A stretch of 64,000 nucleotides of DNA, from assembly GCA_934424575.1 (NCBI GenBank), contig CAKRXU010000001.1:62001-126000 (forward strand), given 5' to 3'. The notes under the pieces were generated by a model. It was not told the DNA's origin. It saw nothing but the letters and a program-made list of their open reading frames with translations, and ran no database searches. The translations under genes and the position numbers were made by a program. Of this stretch, positions 7,334 to 17,093 are shown piece by piece (position 1 is the first letter of the stretch; the number at the start of each line of letters is the position of its first letter). Origin of the DNA: an uncultured Blautia sp. GTDB lineage: Bacteria > Bacillota > Clostridia > Lachnospirales > Lachnospiraceae.

Positions 7334-9529
7334 TTACTCTGCTTTCTTGAAAGTCAGTGGATAAGAACCCAGCTGCTCGAAGTTTCCATTGACCAGTTCG
7401 GATACCCACAGAGTTCCCTCACTGACGCCAGGTGCTCCTGTTATATCCAGTGTATATGGAAATTCGATCACCTGTCCATCCACCACCTTGGTAGAAGTAG
7501 ATTCACCATTTACCTCCTGGATCAGTTCCAGACGAATCGCACCTCCCTGATATCCATTCGGGGTATTCAGAGTCTGTGTGCATTTCCATACTTCTCCATT
7601 TGCAGCAGCTGCACTCTGCTGTGCATTATCTGCTGAAGTGGTATCTGTTGCTGTTGTATCTGCTGATGGTGCCTGATCTCCACTGCTTACCACAATTGAC
7701 ATCGGCTCATCCGGATCTCCATAAGCTGTATCCCCATCATCTGTCTCTGCTGACGGTTCCTGAGAAATAACCTGTCCTGCCGGTACTTCTGTGCTCTGCT
7801 GTTCTGTAACCTGGATATCCACCCATTTACCAAGAGCTGTAAGTGCCTCATTCTTTGTCATTCCTACTACATTAGGGATCTCAGCACTGTCACCATGATC
7901 AAGGCCACGGCTGACTGTCAGGGTAACGGAATCACCAACTGTCATGTTTGTGCCTGCCTCTGGTGATACACTCAGCACATATCCTGGCTCTGTAAGAGGC
8001 CATCCACTGTCATCTGCTTCACTATATTCCTTCTGTACAGTTACAGTAAGACCAAGATCCTCCAGTGTCTGCTGTGCATCCACACCAGTCTGTCCTGAAA
8101 CATCCGGGATCGCAATCTCCTGCTGTCCCTTACTGATATAATACTTGAGAGTTGTATACTGCTCAACTTTGGTTCCTGCCGGAATATCCTGAGAAGAAAT
8201 ACGGCCTTTCTCCTGAGTTGAATTCTCTTCTCCCATCATCTGCTTGCCAAGTTTCTCTTCCTCAAGAAGTGCAGCAGCCTCGTCTTCTGTCTTTCCTACC
8301 AGGTCAGGAACAGTTACCATTCCATCCTCATCTGTGGCAGTATTATCTGTACTCAGCTCTGTCTGCTGGCTTTCTGCCGCGCCATCGCCTCCAATGATCC
8401 CTGCTGCCTTGCCAATAACAAAGATCGCTCCCACAAGAACGACTGCTCCCGTGACAAGTGCCGCGATCGTAACAGCCGATCCTGAACTCTTTTTCTTCTT
8501 GCTGCCTGATTTTTTTTCTCTTGGTGCGTCTTCATAGTCATTCTCTTCATCATTATAATCTGTATCGTAAATCTCATCTTCCAGATCATCTACTTCTGAT
8601 TTATGAGAAGAAGTACGCGGCGTATTCTTTATTTCACCCAGTTCTTCATCTGAGATCACAACGGTCTTTGCCTCGTTATCTACAGAAGATAATGTCACAA
8701 AATCACCCTGTGGATCGATCAGTGAATGTTTCAGATCCGCGATCACGTCTTCCATCTTTTCATAACGGCGTCCAACGCTCTTCTGGGTACATTTCAGAAT
8801 GATCTGTTCCAGACTGTGCGGAAGGTCTTCTGTATATACGCTTGGCGGTACCATTTCTTCCTGCAGATGTTTGATGGCAATTGCTACAGTTGTGTCTCCA
8901 TCAAAAGGAACTCTTCCTGTTACCATCTCATACAGTGTGATACCAAGAGAATAAATATCACTCTTTTCATCACTGTATCCGCCACGAACCTGCTCCGGTG
9001 AGCTGTAATGTACAGAACCCATCACATTGGAACTGATCGTATTGGACGATGCAGCTCTTGCAATTCCAAAATCTGTGACCTTAACCTTACCATCTGTAGA
9101 TATGATGATATTCTGTGGTTTGACATCACGATGAACGATTCCATGATTATGTGCAGCTTCCAGTCCCATAGATACCTGAATGGCAATGCTGGTCGCTTCT
9201 TTGATCGAAAGCTTGCCTTTCTTGCTGATATATTCCTTAAGAGTAATTCCCTCTATCAGCTCCATGACGATATAATAAACGCCGCCATCATCTCCTACAT
9301 CGAATACATTGACAATATTCGGATGTGTAAGGCCGGCTGCTGCCTGTGCCTCGCTGCGGAATTTGCGGATAAACGTTGTATCCTCTCTGAATTCCGGTTT
9401 TAATACTTTTACCGCAACAAAGCGATTAAGTTTGTGATCTTTTGCTTTATAGACATCGGCCATTCCGCCGGTACCTATTTTTCCTAAAATTTCATAACGT
9501 TCTGCTATGATCATTCCCGTCTTTAACAT
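7334..9529 (-). CDS. prkC: PASTA-domain Ser/Thr protein kinase (PrkC/Stk1 type)
   Basis: Transmembrane Hanks-type kinase that senses muropeptides or lipid II and signals growth state. The kinase domain (about 1-270) has GKIGTGGMADVYKA (P-loop), AVKVLK, HRDVKPQN (catalytic loop) and DFGIAR. An acidic then Lys-rich linker precedes one membrane helix at about 350-372. Three extracellular PASTA repeats follow, beginning VPDLVGKTEDEA, IPDVSGQTGVDA and IPNVVGMTKNEA, then a Ser/Thr/Ala-rich linker and a C-terminal beta-rich segment of about 90 residues. Its start overlaps the prpC stop by 7 nt, pairing kinase and phosphatase. Confidence 0.96.
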   Translation of the reverse strand: MLKTGMIIAERYEILGKIGTGGMADVYKAKDHKLNRFVAVKVLKPEFREDTTFIRKFRSEAQAAAGLTHPNIVNVFDVGDDGGVYYIVMELIEGITLKEYISKKGKLSIKEATSIAIQVSMGLEAAHNHGIVHRDVKPQNIIISTDGKVKVTDFGIARAASSNTISSNVMGSVHYSSPEQVRGGYSDEKSDIYSLGITLYEMVTGRVPFDGDTTVAIAIKHLQEEMVPPSVYTEDLPHSLEQIILKCTQKSVGRRYEKMEDVIADLKHSLIDPQGDFVTLSSVDNEAKTVVISDEELGEIKNTPRTSSHKSEVDDLEDEIYDTDYNDEENDYEDAPREKKSGSKKKKSSGSAVTIAALVTGAVVLVGAIFVIGKAAGIIGGDGAAESQQTELSTDNTATDEDGMVTVPDLVGKTEDEAAALLEEEKLGKQMMGEENSTQEKGRISSQDIPAGTKVEQYTTLKYYISKGQQEIAIPDVSGQTGVDAQQTLEDLGLTVTVQKEYSEADDSGWPLTEPGYVLSVSPEAGTNMTVGDSVTLTVSRGLDHGDSAEIPNVVGMTKNEALTALGKWVDIQVTEQQSTEVPAGQVISQEPSAETDDGDTAYGDPDEPMSIVVSSGDQAPSADTTATDTTSADNAQQSAAAANGEVWKCTQTLNTPNGYQGGAIRLELIQEVNGESTSTKVVDGQVIEFPYTLDITGAPGVSEGTLWVSELVNGNFEQLGSYPLTFKKAE

Positions 9530-10269
9530 TTTTCTACCTCATTCGTGAATGGTTCTACCAGTATGACTGCAATGTTATCCTTACCACCGTTCTGGTTGGC
9601 TTCTCTCAGAAGTCTTTCGCCCTTCTGCGGCAGTTCCTCGTTCTGGTTCAATATAATTTCTTCAATCTTACTGTCCTCTACCATATTGCTCAGACCATCG
9701 GAACACATAAGGATGGTACTGCCCGGTTCCATCTTCAGGTCAAAAAAGTCAATATCTACGGTTCTCTCCGCGCCAAGCGCTCTTGTAATAATGTTTTTGT
9801 CCGGATGATTTCTTGCCTCTTCTGGCTTGATCTCACCTATCCTGACCATTTCCTCTACAAGAGAATGATCCCTCGTAACCTGATGAATCTGTCCCTGGAT
9901 GATATACAGGCGGCTGTCGCCAACATTCGCCACATATGCATAGTGTCCTACGATCGTAGCTACTACCATAGTTGTTCCCATCCCACGCAGTGTTTCTTCT
10001 CTCTTTGCGCATTCAAGGATTTCTGTGTTGGCAGTCTCAATGGCATGACGAATCACCTTGATAGGGTTAAAATCCGCATCTTTTCGAATCTCGTCCACCA
10101 ATGTCTGAACAGCATGTGAAGATGCATAATCTCCCGCATTATGACCGCCCATTCCATCGGCAACGACAAACAGATTCTGAAGATTTCCCACCGGGGTCTC
10201 GGAAACGAACACATAATCCTGGTTCATCTTCCGCTTCTGCCCTACATCCGTAGCTGAATATACCCTCAT
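9523..10269 (-). CDS. prpC: PP2C-family protein phosphatase PrpC (Stp1 type)
   Basis: Mn-dependent Ser/Thr phosphatase that reverses PrkC phosphorylation. Motifs are ATDVGQKRKMNQDYV at the N-terminus, VVADGMGGHNAGDYAS (metal-binding Asp/Gly, about 37-52), VGDSRLYII, RDHSLVEEMV and CSDGLSNMV, with QNGGKDNIAVILV at the end. The start at 10269 (MRVYSATDVG) is chosen over a GTG at 10281, since it follows the rlmN stop by 1 nt and matches the usual family start. The visible ribosome binding site is weak (GAGAAG). Confidence 0.95.
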   Translation of the reverse strand: MRVYSATDVGQKRKMNQDYVFVSETPVGNLQNLFVVADGMGGHNAGDYASSHAVQTLVDEIRKDADFNPIKVIRHAIETANTEILECAKREETLRGMGTTMVVATIVGHYAYVANVGDSRLYIIQGQIHQVTRDHSLVEEMVRIGEIKPEEARNHPDKNIITRALGAERTVDIDFFDLKMEPGSTILMCSDGLSNMVEDSKIEEIILNQNEELPQKGERLLREANQNGGKDNIAVILVEPFTNEVEKC

Positions 10270-10270
10270 G

Positions 10271-11311
10271 TCACTTCTCACTTTCTGTTTTTTCCATATA
10301 TCTTTTTCTCAACTGACCACAGGCACCGTCAATATCGCTGCCCATTTCCCTTCTAATAGTACCATTTATTCCGTATTTTTCAAGATTTATTTTAAAATTC
10401 TCTACCGCCTGCCTGGTTGAACGCACAAAGGAACGCTCTCTGACAGGATTGACCGGAATCAGATTCACGTGGCAATTCAGTCCCTTAAGACGGCCAGCAA
10501 GTTCTTTTGCATTCTCTTTACTGTCGTTGACACCTGCCACCAGACTGTATTCAAAAGTAATTCTTCTGCCTGTCTTGTCAAAATAATTCCGGCAGGCTTC
10601 CAGAAGCTCATCGATAGAATACTTATTTGCGATCGGCATGAGTTCACGCCTTTTCTCATCGTTCGGCGCATGAAGAGATACCGCAAGCGTCATCTGAAGT
10701 TTCTCTTCTGCAAGCTTGTAGATCTGTGGAACAAGGCCGCAGGTAGATACTGTCAGGTTCCTCTGGCTGATGTGGATACCACCTTCTTCTGTCAGGATAT
10801 GTATAAAGCGAAGAAGGTTATCATAGTTGTCCATCGGTTCGCCGGTTCCCATCACGACCACATTGGAGATACGCTCACCAAGTGATGTCTGGATCCTGTA
10901 GATCTGATCCAGCATCTCTGACGGAAGCAGGTTTCTCGTAAGTCCGCCGATCGTGGAAGCACAGAATCTGCATCCCATACGGCATCCCGCCTGAGAAGAA
11001 ATACAGACGGAGTTGCCGTGCTTGTATTTCATAAGAACACTCTCGATCATATTTCCGTCAGACAGGCGGAACAGATATTTCCTGGTGCCGTCTATCTTGG
11101 ATATCTGGACATCCAGTGTCTCCAGAACTGTGATCGGGTACTGCTCCAGCTTTTGCCTGAGGCTCTTTGGAATGTTTTCCATTTCGTCGTAAGAAGTGAC
11201 CAGATGCTCGTGCAGCCAGCTGTAGATCTGCTTTGCGCGGAAAGGTTTCTCTCCGAGTTCTGTCATAAGCCCTTTCAGTTCTTCGACGGTCATTGATTTT
11301 ATGTCTGTCAT
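10271..11311 (-). CDS. rlmN: Dual-specificity RNA methyltransferase RlmN
   Basis: Radical SAM enzyme that methylates C2 of A2503 in 23S rRNA and of A37 in some tRNAs. The C-x3-C-x2-C cluster motif is CRMGCRFC (about 109-116), followed by GTGEPMDNYDN, and the C-terminal catalytic cysteine lies in DGACGQL. Length 346 is standard. It begins 2 nt after rsmB. Confidence 0.97.
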   Translation of the reverse strand: MTDIKSMTVEELKGLMTELGEKPFRAKQIYSWLHEHLVTSYDEMENIPKSLRQKLEQYPITVLETLDVQISKIDGTRKYLFRLSDGNMIESVLMKYKHGNSVCISSQAGCRMGCRFCASTIGGLTRNLLPSEMLDQIYRIQTSLGERISNVVVMGTGEPMDNYDNLLRFIHILTEEGGIHISQRNLTVSTCGLVPQIYKLAEEKLQMTLAVSLHAPNDEKRRELMPIANKYSIDELLEACRNYFDKTGRRITFEYSLVAGVNDSKENAKELAGRLKGLNCHVNLIPVNPVRERSFVRSTRQAVENFKINLEKYGINGTIRREMGSDIDGACGQLRKRYMEKTESEK

Positions 11312-11313
11312 TT

Positions 11314-12666
11314 TTATTTCCTTCTGAATTTTGCCATAAAGAATCCATCCGTTCCGTGAACGCCTGGAAGCAGCTGCAGGTAGCCAAGTCTGGTCGTTTC
11401 GGATTTGAGTTCATCCGGAACAAACTCATCGATGCTTTCCAGTTTGAATGGATGGTTGTTCATAAACCACATCATATTTTCTTCGTTTTCTTCTTTGGCG
11501 ATCGTACAGGTACTGAAGATCAGAACGCCTCGAGGCTTCACGTACTCTGCTGCCTTATCCAGAATGTTTCTCTGGAGGATCACCAGTTCTTCCTCTTTCT
11601 GTGCGGTAGAACGATATTTGATTTCTGGTTTCTTGCCGATCACACCATAGCCGGAGCATGGTACATCTGCAAGGACGATATCTGCCTTGCACTCAGATTC
11701 CACATCAAACACCGTCGCATCCTGCACATGTGCCTGTACATTGATGGAGCCGGTGCGATGGATATTTTCCTGGATCAGATCAACCTTGTACTGGCTGACA
11801 TCTCTTGCATCCACAGTTCCAAAACCTTCCATCTTGTCTCCCAGATGAATGCTCTTGCCGCCCGGTGCCGCACACATGTCGATGATATAATCACCTTTCT
11901 GTGGGTTTGCGATCTCGGAAACAAGCATGGAGCTTACATCCTGTGCCACGATCTTGCCTTCGATGAATGCATCCAGTGCAAGAATGTGGTTATAATCAGA
12001 GATCCTGAATGCATATGGAAGATACGGTGCCTGTTCTACCTTTACACCCTGGCTTCGGAGGCTTTCGCAGGTCTCCTCTACAGAATTCAGATATGTACGG
12101 CAGCGTACAGTAATCGGTTTTTCTTCCAGAAAATCTGCCAGCATCTTCTCTGTGACTTCCTCGCCATAATCATTCAGCCAGCGCAGAACAAGTGGTTCCG
12201 GCATGGAATATCTGACAGAAAGATAACGGACCAGGTTTACTTTTCTTGAAGGATATTCAAGTTCATCCATCTGTCTCGCTATCGTCCGGAGCACGCCGTT
12301 TACAAAAGGTTTCAGATTATAAAAACCTTTTCGCTGGGCAAGTTTCACAGCTTCATTGCAGACTGCGCTGTCCGGCACTCTGTCCATGAATTTCAGCTGA
12401 TATACCGCACTCCTGAGTATCTCACGGATCGGCGGTTTCATCTTGTCCACGGTGATCTTTGAAAAAGAATCTATTATATAGTCAATGAGGATCCTGTATT
12501 CCAGAGTCCCCTCACAGACTCTGGTAATAAAGGCTCTCTCCTGCTTCGGAAGAAACTGATATTTGGAAAGCGCATTGCGGATCGCAATATGGCTGTGTTC
12601 TCCTTCTTCATTGATCTGAAGGAGGATCTCCAATATCATTTCTCTTGTATTGATACCACTAGTCAT
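11314..12666 (-). CDS. rsmB: 16S rRNA (cytosine(967)-C(5))-methyltransferase RsmB
   Basis: Makes m5C967 in 16S rRNA. An N-terminal NusB-like RNA-binding domain (about 1-140) precedes the Nol1/Nop2/Sun methyltransferase domain, with SAM motif MCAAPGGKS (about 261-269), DVPCSGYG (about 334) and the nucleophile region FSTCTI (about 390). Length 450 matches the family. The start overlaps the 3' end of the upstream protease gene by 8 nt. Confidence 0.96.
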   Translation of the reverse strand: MTSGINTREMILEILLQINEEGEHSHIAIRNALSKYQFLPKQERAFITRVCEGTLEYRILIDYIIDSFSKITVDKMKPPIREILRSAVYQLKFMDRVPDSAVCNEAVKLAQRKGFYNLKPFVNGVLRTIARQMDELEYPSRKVNLVRYLSVRYSMPEPLVLRWLNDYGEEVTEKMLADFLEEKPITVRCRTYLNSVEETCESLRSQGVKVEQAPYLPYAFRISDYNHILALDAFIEGKIVAQDVSSMLVSEIANPQKGDYIIDMCAAPGGKSIHLGDKMEGFGTVDARDVSQYKVDLIQENIHRTGSINVQAHVQDATVFDVESECKADIVLADVPCSGYGVIGKKPEIKYRSTAQKEEELVILQRNILDKAAEYVKPRGVLIFSTCTIAKEENEENMMWFMNNHPFKLESIDEFVPDELKSETTRLGYLQLLPGVHGTDGFFMAKFRRK

Positions 12667-13372
12667 CTCGTCTTCCTCCTGCCAGTATTACAAGTCTCAA
12701 AAGTTGCAAAATAGATGCTGCAAGTGCCGCAACATATGTCATGGCAGCTGCAGTCAATACCTTGCGGGCTCCCTTTGTCTCGTCTGCCCCGAGGATTCCT
12801 GTACTCTGGAGCATCTTGAGTGCTCTCGCAGATGCATTGACCTCAACAGGAAGTGTCACAAGCTGAAACAGAACTGCCAGTGAAAACAGCACGATACCTG
12901 CTGTTACCAGCGGACGGATGCCTGCAAAAAGTCCGATCAGGAACAGCGGCCAGGAAAGACTGCTTCCAATATTTGCCGCCGGAACGATCGCGCTTCGCAT
13001 TTCCAGCGGTGCATAATTGGTCGCATGCTGGATGGCATGGCCACACTCATGTGCTGCGACTCCGACTGCTGCCAGCGAAGTCTGACCATAAATATCCTGA
13101 GAAAGATTTACCGTCTTCGTCCGTGGATCATAATGATCTGTCAGGCTTCCGGCTACCGGTCTTACCTGTACATCTGTGATCCCGGCACTGTAAAGGATCC
13201 TTCTGGCTGCTTCTTCTCCGGTAAGTCCCGATGCGCTTCTTACTCTCTTATAACGGGCAAAAGTGCTTTTGAGCTTTGCAGATGCCGCAAGAGACAGAAG
13301 CATTCCGATGATCAGAAGAAGATACGTCCAGTCAAACCCATAGTATCCATATCCATAACCATATCCGTACAT
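12659..13372 (-). CDS. YugP-family membrane zinc metallopeptidase
   Basis: Predicted integral-membrane metalloprotease (neutral zinc metallopeptidase, DUF2268/YugP type) of unproven substrate. The zinc motif HECGHAIQHA is at about 107-116; hydrophobic segments lie near residues 12-30 and at about 125-180 and 210-230. An opening Tyr/Gly repeat (MYGYGYGYGYYG) is common in this family. 237 residues. It sits between fmt and rsmB as in many clostridia, but context gives no direct functional clue. Confidence 0.92.
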   Translation of the reverse strand: MYGYGYGYGYYGFDWTYLLLIIGMLLSLAASAKLKSTFARYKRVRSASGLTGEEAARRILYSAGITDVQVRPVAGSLTDHYDPRTKTVNLSQDIYGQTSLAAVGVAAHECGHAIQHATNYAPLEMRSAIVPAANIGSSLSWPLFLIGLFAGIRPLVTAGIVLFSLAVLFQLVTLPVEVNASARALKMLQSTGILGADETKGARKVLTAAAMTYVAALAASILQLLRLVILAGGRRDD

Positions 13373-13376
13373 GTTA

Positions 13377-14327
13377 TCACTCCTTATGATCTGTCAGCAT
13401 GGTTCCCTCAGTTACCTGATATCCGCGAAGGAAAGCATCTGTTTCCATACGCTTCTTTCCCTCAAGCTGTACTTCGCGAAGGACGAGAACATCTTCTCCA
13501 CAGGCTACGTGGATCCCTGTTTTATCCACCGCTGTAATCGTTCCCGGTATGGCTTTTCCACCATTTGCGCCCTTTTCTACTGTGGATTTCCATACTTTAA
13601 GTGTTTTACCATTGAGGAAGGTGTAGGCGCTCGGCCACGGGTTCAGGCCGCGGACCAGTCTCTCAAGTTCTTCGGCACTCTTTGAAAAATCCATAAGTCC
13701 CATTTTCTTGGTGATCATCGCTGCATACGGAGTCGGACTTTCCTCCGGCTGTTTCTCGTAAGCAGCAGTTCCATTCTTTATAGAAGGAAGTGTCTCCATC
13801 AGAAGGTCAGCCCCTGCCTGTGCAAGTTTGTCAAAAAGACTGCCGCCTGTTTCTTCTGTCTCGATCGGTACAACGATCTTGGAGATCATGTCTCCGGTAT
13901 CCAGACCGGTTCCCATTCTCATGATCGTCACGCCGGATTCTTTCTCTCCGTCAATGACTGCCTGCTGGATCGGTGCTGCGCCTCTGTATTTCGGAAGCAG
14001 GGAAGCATGGATGTTGATGCATCCATATTTCGGAAGATCCAGGATCGTCTTCGGGATGATCTGTCCAAATGCAGCCACAATGATGATATCCGGTGCAAGT
14101 CCTGTAAGTGTCTCCACAAATTCCGGATCACGTACTTTGACCGGCTGGTAAACCGGGATTTCATGTTTCATGGCTTCTTCTTTGACAGGAGTTGGCATAA
14201 GTGTCTTGCCTCTTCCCTTCGGTTTGTCCGGCTGTGTTACAACTGCCGTGACCTCATATCCGGCTTTTACCAGTGCAGCCAGCGGCGGAACTGCAAAATC
14301 CGGAGTTCCCATATAAACTATTTTCAT
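13377..14327 (-). CDS. fmt: Methionyl-tRNA formyltransferase
   Basis: Formylates initiator Met-tRNA using 10-formyl-THF. The N-terminal formyltransferase fold shows MGTPDFAVPPL, the catalytic region INIHASLLPKYRGAAPI (about 108-124) and DTGDM (about 147), and the C-terminal OB-like domain begins around residue 206. The DPVKP-type loop is replaced by QPDKPKGRGK at about 37, normal for Firmicutes. 316 residues. It follows def by 23 nt, the classical def-fmt pair. Confidence 0.97.
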   Translation of the reverse strand: MKIVYMGTPDFAVPPLAALVKAGYEVTAVVTQPDKPKGRGKTLMPTPVKEEAMKHEIPVYQPVKVRDPEFVETLTGLAPDIIIVAAFGQIIPKTILDLPKYGCINIHASLLPKYRGAAPIQQAVIDGEKESGVTIMRMGTGLDTGDMISKIVVPIETEETGGSLFDKLAQAGADLLMETLPSIKNGTAAYEKQPEESPTPYAAMITKKMGLMDFSKSAEELERLVRGLNPWPSAYTFLNGKTLKVWKSTVEKGANGGKAIPGTITAVDKTGIHVACGEDVLVLREVQLEGKKRMETDAFLRGYQVTEGTMLTDHKE

Positions 14328-14350
14328 AATATGCTCCTTTTTTTCGTCTG

Positions 14351-14842
14351 TTATTCGAAATCCTCGAATTCCTCATCCTCGTCATAGCTGGTTCTGTGAA
14401 GTTCTCCTTCTACCAGATCTGTGTACATCTTGCCATCGAGGTGGTCGATCTCATGGCAGAAAGCTCTTGCAAGAAGTTCTGTTCCTTCGTAGATCACTTC
14501 TTCCATATCTTCGTTCATTGCCTTTACTTTGACATAGTTCGGACGGGTCACCTGTCCTGCCATGCCCGGAACGCTTAAGCATCCTTCATCTCCTGTCTGT
14601 TCGCCGGATGTTTCAAGGATCTCCGGATTGATCAGGACGATCGGACCATCTCCGATATCAATAACTACGATTCTCTTGAGGATTCCGACCTGCGGTGCTG
14701 CAAGTCCTACTCCCATCGCTTCATACATAGTATCAAGCATGTCATCTACTAAAGTTACGATCTTTGGTGTAACTTCCTTTACCGGTTTGCTTACCTTTCT
14801 CAGTACCGGATCTCCTTCTGTTCTGATTGTTCTGAGTGCCAT
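14351..14842 (-). CDS. def: Peptide deformylase
   Basis: Removes the N-formyl group from nascent proteins; metalloenzyme. All three family motifs are present: [10 protein letters not shown] (about 43-52), EGCLSVPG (about 86-93) and HEIDHLDG (about 128-135). The start at 14842 ([12 protein letters not shown]) is chosen because AAAGGAAG sits just upstream; the longer reading frame adds 15 non-conserved residues. 163 residues with an acidic C-terminal tail. Confidence 0.97.
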   Translation of the reverse strand: MALRTIRTEGDPVLRKVSKPVKEVTPKIVTLVDDMLDTMYEAMGVGLAAPQVGILKRIVVIDIGDGPIVLINPEILETSGEQTGDEGCLSVPGMAGQVTRPNYVKVKAMNEDMEEVIYEGTELLARAFCHEIDHLDGKMYTDLVEGELHRTSYDEDEEFEDFE

Positions 14843-14873
14843 TTCTTTCTTCCTTTCTTTTGTCCTTTGTAAT

Positions 14874-17093
14874 TTAGCTGTAATCAAACTGTATATATAA
14901 TTTCCGGAAACCGGAATTTACTTCGATATATTTTTCTGCTTTATCCTTGATATCCATCAGCACACGTTCTTCCTGATGTTTCAGGTAAATGACCTTGTGG
15001 TAGACATCGTTGATCTTCCCGACGGATGCATAGGCGGGGCCGATCACATGAAGGTGATATTTTTCCCCGATCCGTTCTACAAAACGTCCGAGATAATCCA
15101 TGCCCTGGCTCAAAAGTTCCTCATCTTCTCCCGCTGCAAGGATCGACAGCATATGTGCCGCCGGCGGATAATCCATCAGAAGGCGGTAACTCATCTCCTC
15201 GCGATAAAAAGCTTCATAATCCTGGGTTGCTGCTGTCCGGATACTGTAATGTTCCGGATGATATGTCTGGATCACTGCCTCTCCCGGCTTATTGCCCCGT
15301 CCGGACCTTCCGACTGCCTGGGTCAGAAGCTGAAATGTCCTCTCTGCACAGCGATAATCGGCCGCATTCAGAGAAAGGTCAGCCGCCACTGCACCAACCA
15401 GAGTCACATCCGGGAAATCGTGTCCCTTGACGATCATCTGGGTTCCCACCAGGATATCCGCTTCATGGGCAGCAAAAGATGACAGGATCTGCTCATAACT
15501 TCCTTTATTTCTTGTAGTATCGTAATCCATGCGGAGAACACGGGCTTTCGGAAAAGTCTTGTGAAGGACCTGCTCGATCTGCTGTGTTCCCGCTTTGAAA
15601 CCGCCGATATAAGGTGAGCCGCAGGACGGACACTGTTCCACACGCAGTCTCTCATAACCACAGTAATGGCAGACCAGCTTTCCATTGTTGTGTTCTGTCA
15701 GTGCAACATCACAGTGCGGACACTTGAGAGCCTCCCCACAGGAACGGCAGGAAACAAAGCCCGCATATCCACGCCTGTTCAGGAACAGGATGGACTGTTC
15801 ATTATTTCTCAGACGGTTCTCTATGGAATCCTTCAGTTTACGGCTCAGGATCGAACGGTTCCCTGCTTTTAATTCTTCCCTGAGATCCACAACAGATACT
15901 TCCGGCAGCGGACGATCCTCAAAACGGGCCGTCAGCTTCGTTAGCAGATATTCACCGGAAACCGCCCTGCTGTATGCTTCCAGGGACGGCGTCGCTGAAC
16001 CAAGGACCACATGTGCACCTTCCTGCTCTGCTCTCTGCACAGCAACCTCTCTCGCATGATAGCGTGGGCTGTTCTCACTCTTATAAGTCTGCTCATGTTC
16101 CTCATCAATTATAATAAGTCCCAGGTTGGAAAAAGGTGTAAAAAGAGCGGAACGCGGTCCCACCATGATCTGGATCTCTCCACGCTTTGCTCTCCGAAAC
16201 TGGTCATACCGCTCACCCATGGACAATCGCGAATTCAGGACAGAAACCTTATCTCCAAACCATCCATAAAATCTGCGTACTGTCTGGTATGTCAGAGAAA
16301 TCTCCGGGATCAGTACGATCACCTGTTTTCCCTGTGCTGCCACCTGCTCGATCAGTTTCATATAAACCTGCGTCTTGCCGCTTCCGGTGACACCGTGGAT
16401 CAATACCGGGCGCGGAGTTTCCTGCTTCCATTCCTTCTGGATCTGGCAAAGGACTTCCTGCTGCGCTTCGGTAAGATTTGACAGTTTCTCCCTTGGGATC
16501 GACCCTTCCTCTATCGGAATGCGGTAAATTTCATCCTGCTGGATATGGACAAACCCCTGTTCAACGAGAGGTGTGATCACTGCCGCAGTCATGCCCAGTT
16601 CTTTCGAAGCTCTGGTATAATCAAGTTTCGGTTCCTCGCAGAGTGCCCGAAGAAGTCTTGCTCTCGCTTTACATCTGCCTTTTTCGAGATTTTGTGCAAG
16701 GGCGAGGGCTTCTTCTCTGTCAATATTGAGAAGAACATAGCGTTTTTCTTTGGATTTGACTTTTTCTCTCACAGGAAGGACTGTCTTGAGTGCCTGTGCC
16801 ATCGTGGAACCGTATCGTTCTTTCATCCATGCGGCAAGTGCGATCAGTTTTTCTTCGGTCGTTTCCTCGCTGCTGCAGATTTCCTTAAACGGTTTGATCT
16901 TTGCCGGATCCAGCTTTGGCTCCCGGGAAAGTCCGATCACGTAACCTCTGCGCTCATGATTTCCATTTCCAAAAGGTATGGATACCACCATTCCTATATG
17001 GATCCGACTTTCCAGTTCCTGCGGAACGCGATACTGAAAACTGCGGTCCAGTTTCTCATGGGAAATATCTACAATGATATCTGCATACATCAT
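14874..17093 (-). CDS. priA: Primosomal protein N' (PriA helicase)
   Basis: Superfamily 2 3'-5' helicase that restarts stalled replication forks. An N-terminal 3'-DNA-binding domain (about 1-105) precedes Walker [13 protein letters not shown] (about 233-244), the DEEH box in [11 protein letters not shown], and two zinc-binding cysteine clusters ([13 protein letters not shown] and [17 protein letters not shown], about 450-490). 739 residues, normal. The start overlaps the murE stop by 4 nt, indicating translational coupling. Confidence 0.96.
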   Translation of the reverse strand: MMYADIIVDISHEKLDRSFQYRVPQELESRIHIGMVVSIPFGNGNHERRGYVIGLSREPKLDPAKIKPFKEICSSEETTEEKLIALAAWMKERYGSTMAQALKTVLPVREKVKSKEKRYVLLNIDREEALALAQNLEKGRCKARARLLRALCEEPKLDYTRASKELGMTAAVITPLVEQGFVHIQQDEIYRIPIEEGSIPREKLSNLTEAQQEVLCQIQKEWKQETPRPVLIHGVTGSGKTQVYMKLIEQVAAQGKQVIVLIPEISLTYQTVRRFYGWFGDKVSVLNSRLSMGERYDQFRRAKRGEIQIMVGPRSALFTPFSNLGLIIIDEEHEQTYKSENSPRYHAREVAVQRAEQEGAHVVLGSATPSLEAYSRAVSGEYLLTKLTARFEDRPLPEVSVVDLREELKAGNRSILSRKLKDSIENRLRNNEQSILFLNRRGYAGFVSCRSCGEALKCPHCDVALTEHNNGKLVCHYCGYERLRVEQCPSCGSPYIGGFKAGTQQIEQVLHKTFPKARVLRMDYDTTRNKGSYEQILSSFAAHEADILVGTQMIVKGHDFPDVTLVGAVAADLSLNAADYRCAERTFQLLTQAVGRSGRGNKPGEAVIQTYHPEHYSIRTAATQDYEAFYREEMSYRLLMDYPPAAHMLSILAAGEDEELLSQGMDYLGRFVERIGEKYHLHVIGPAYASVGKINDVYHKVIYLKHQEERVLMDIKDKAEKYIEVNSGFRKLYIQFDYS

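Noticed and set aside
11293..12249. Plus-strand open frame of 318 codons opposite rsmB
   Set aside because: Shadow frame: rsmB carries all expected methyltransferase motifs on the other strand.
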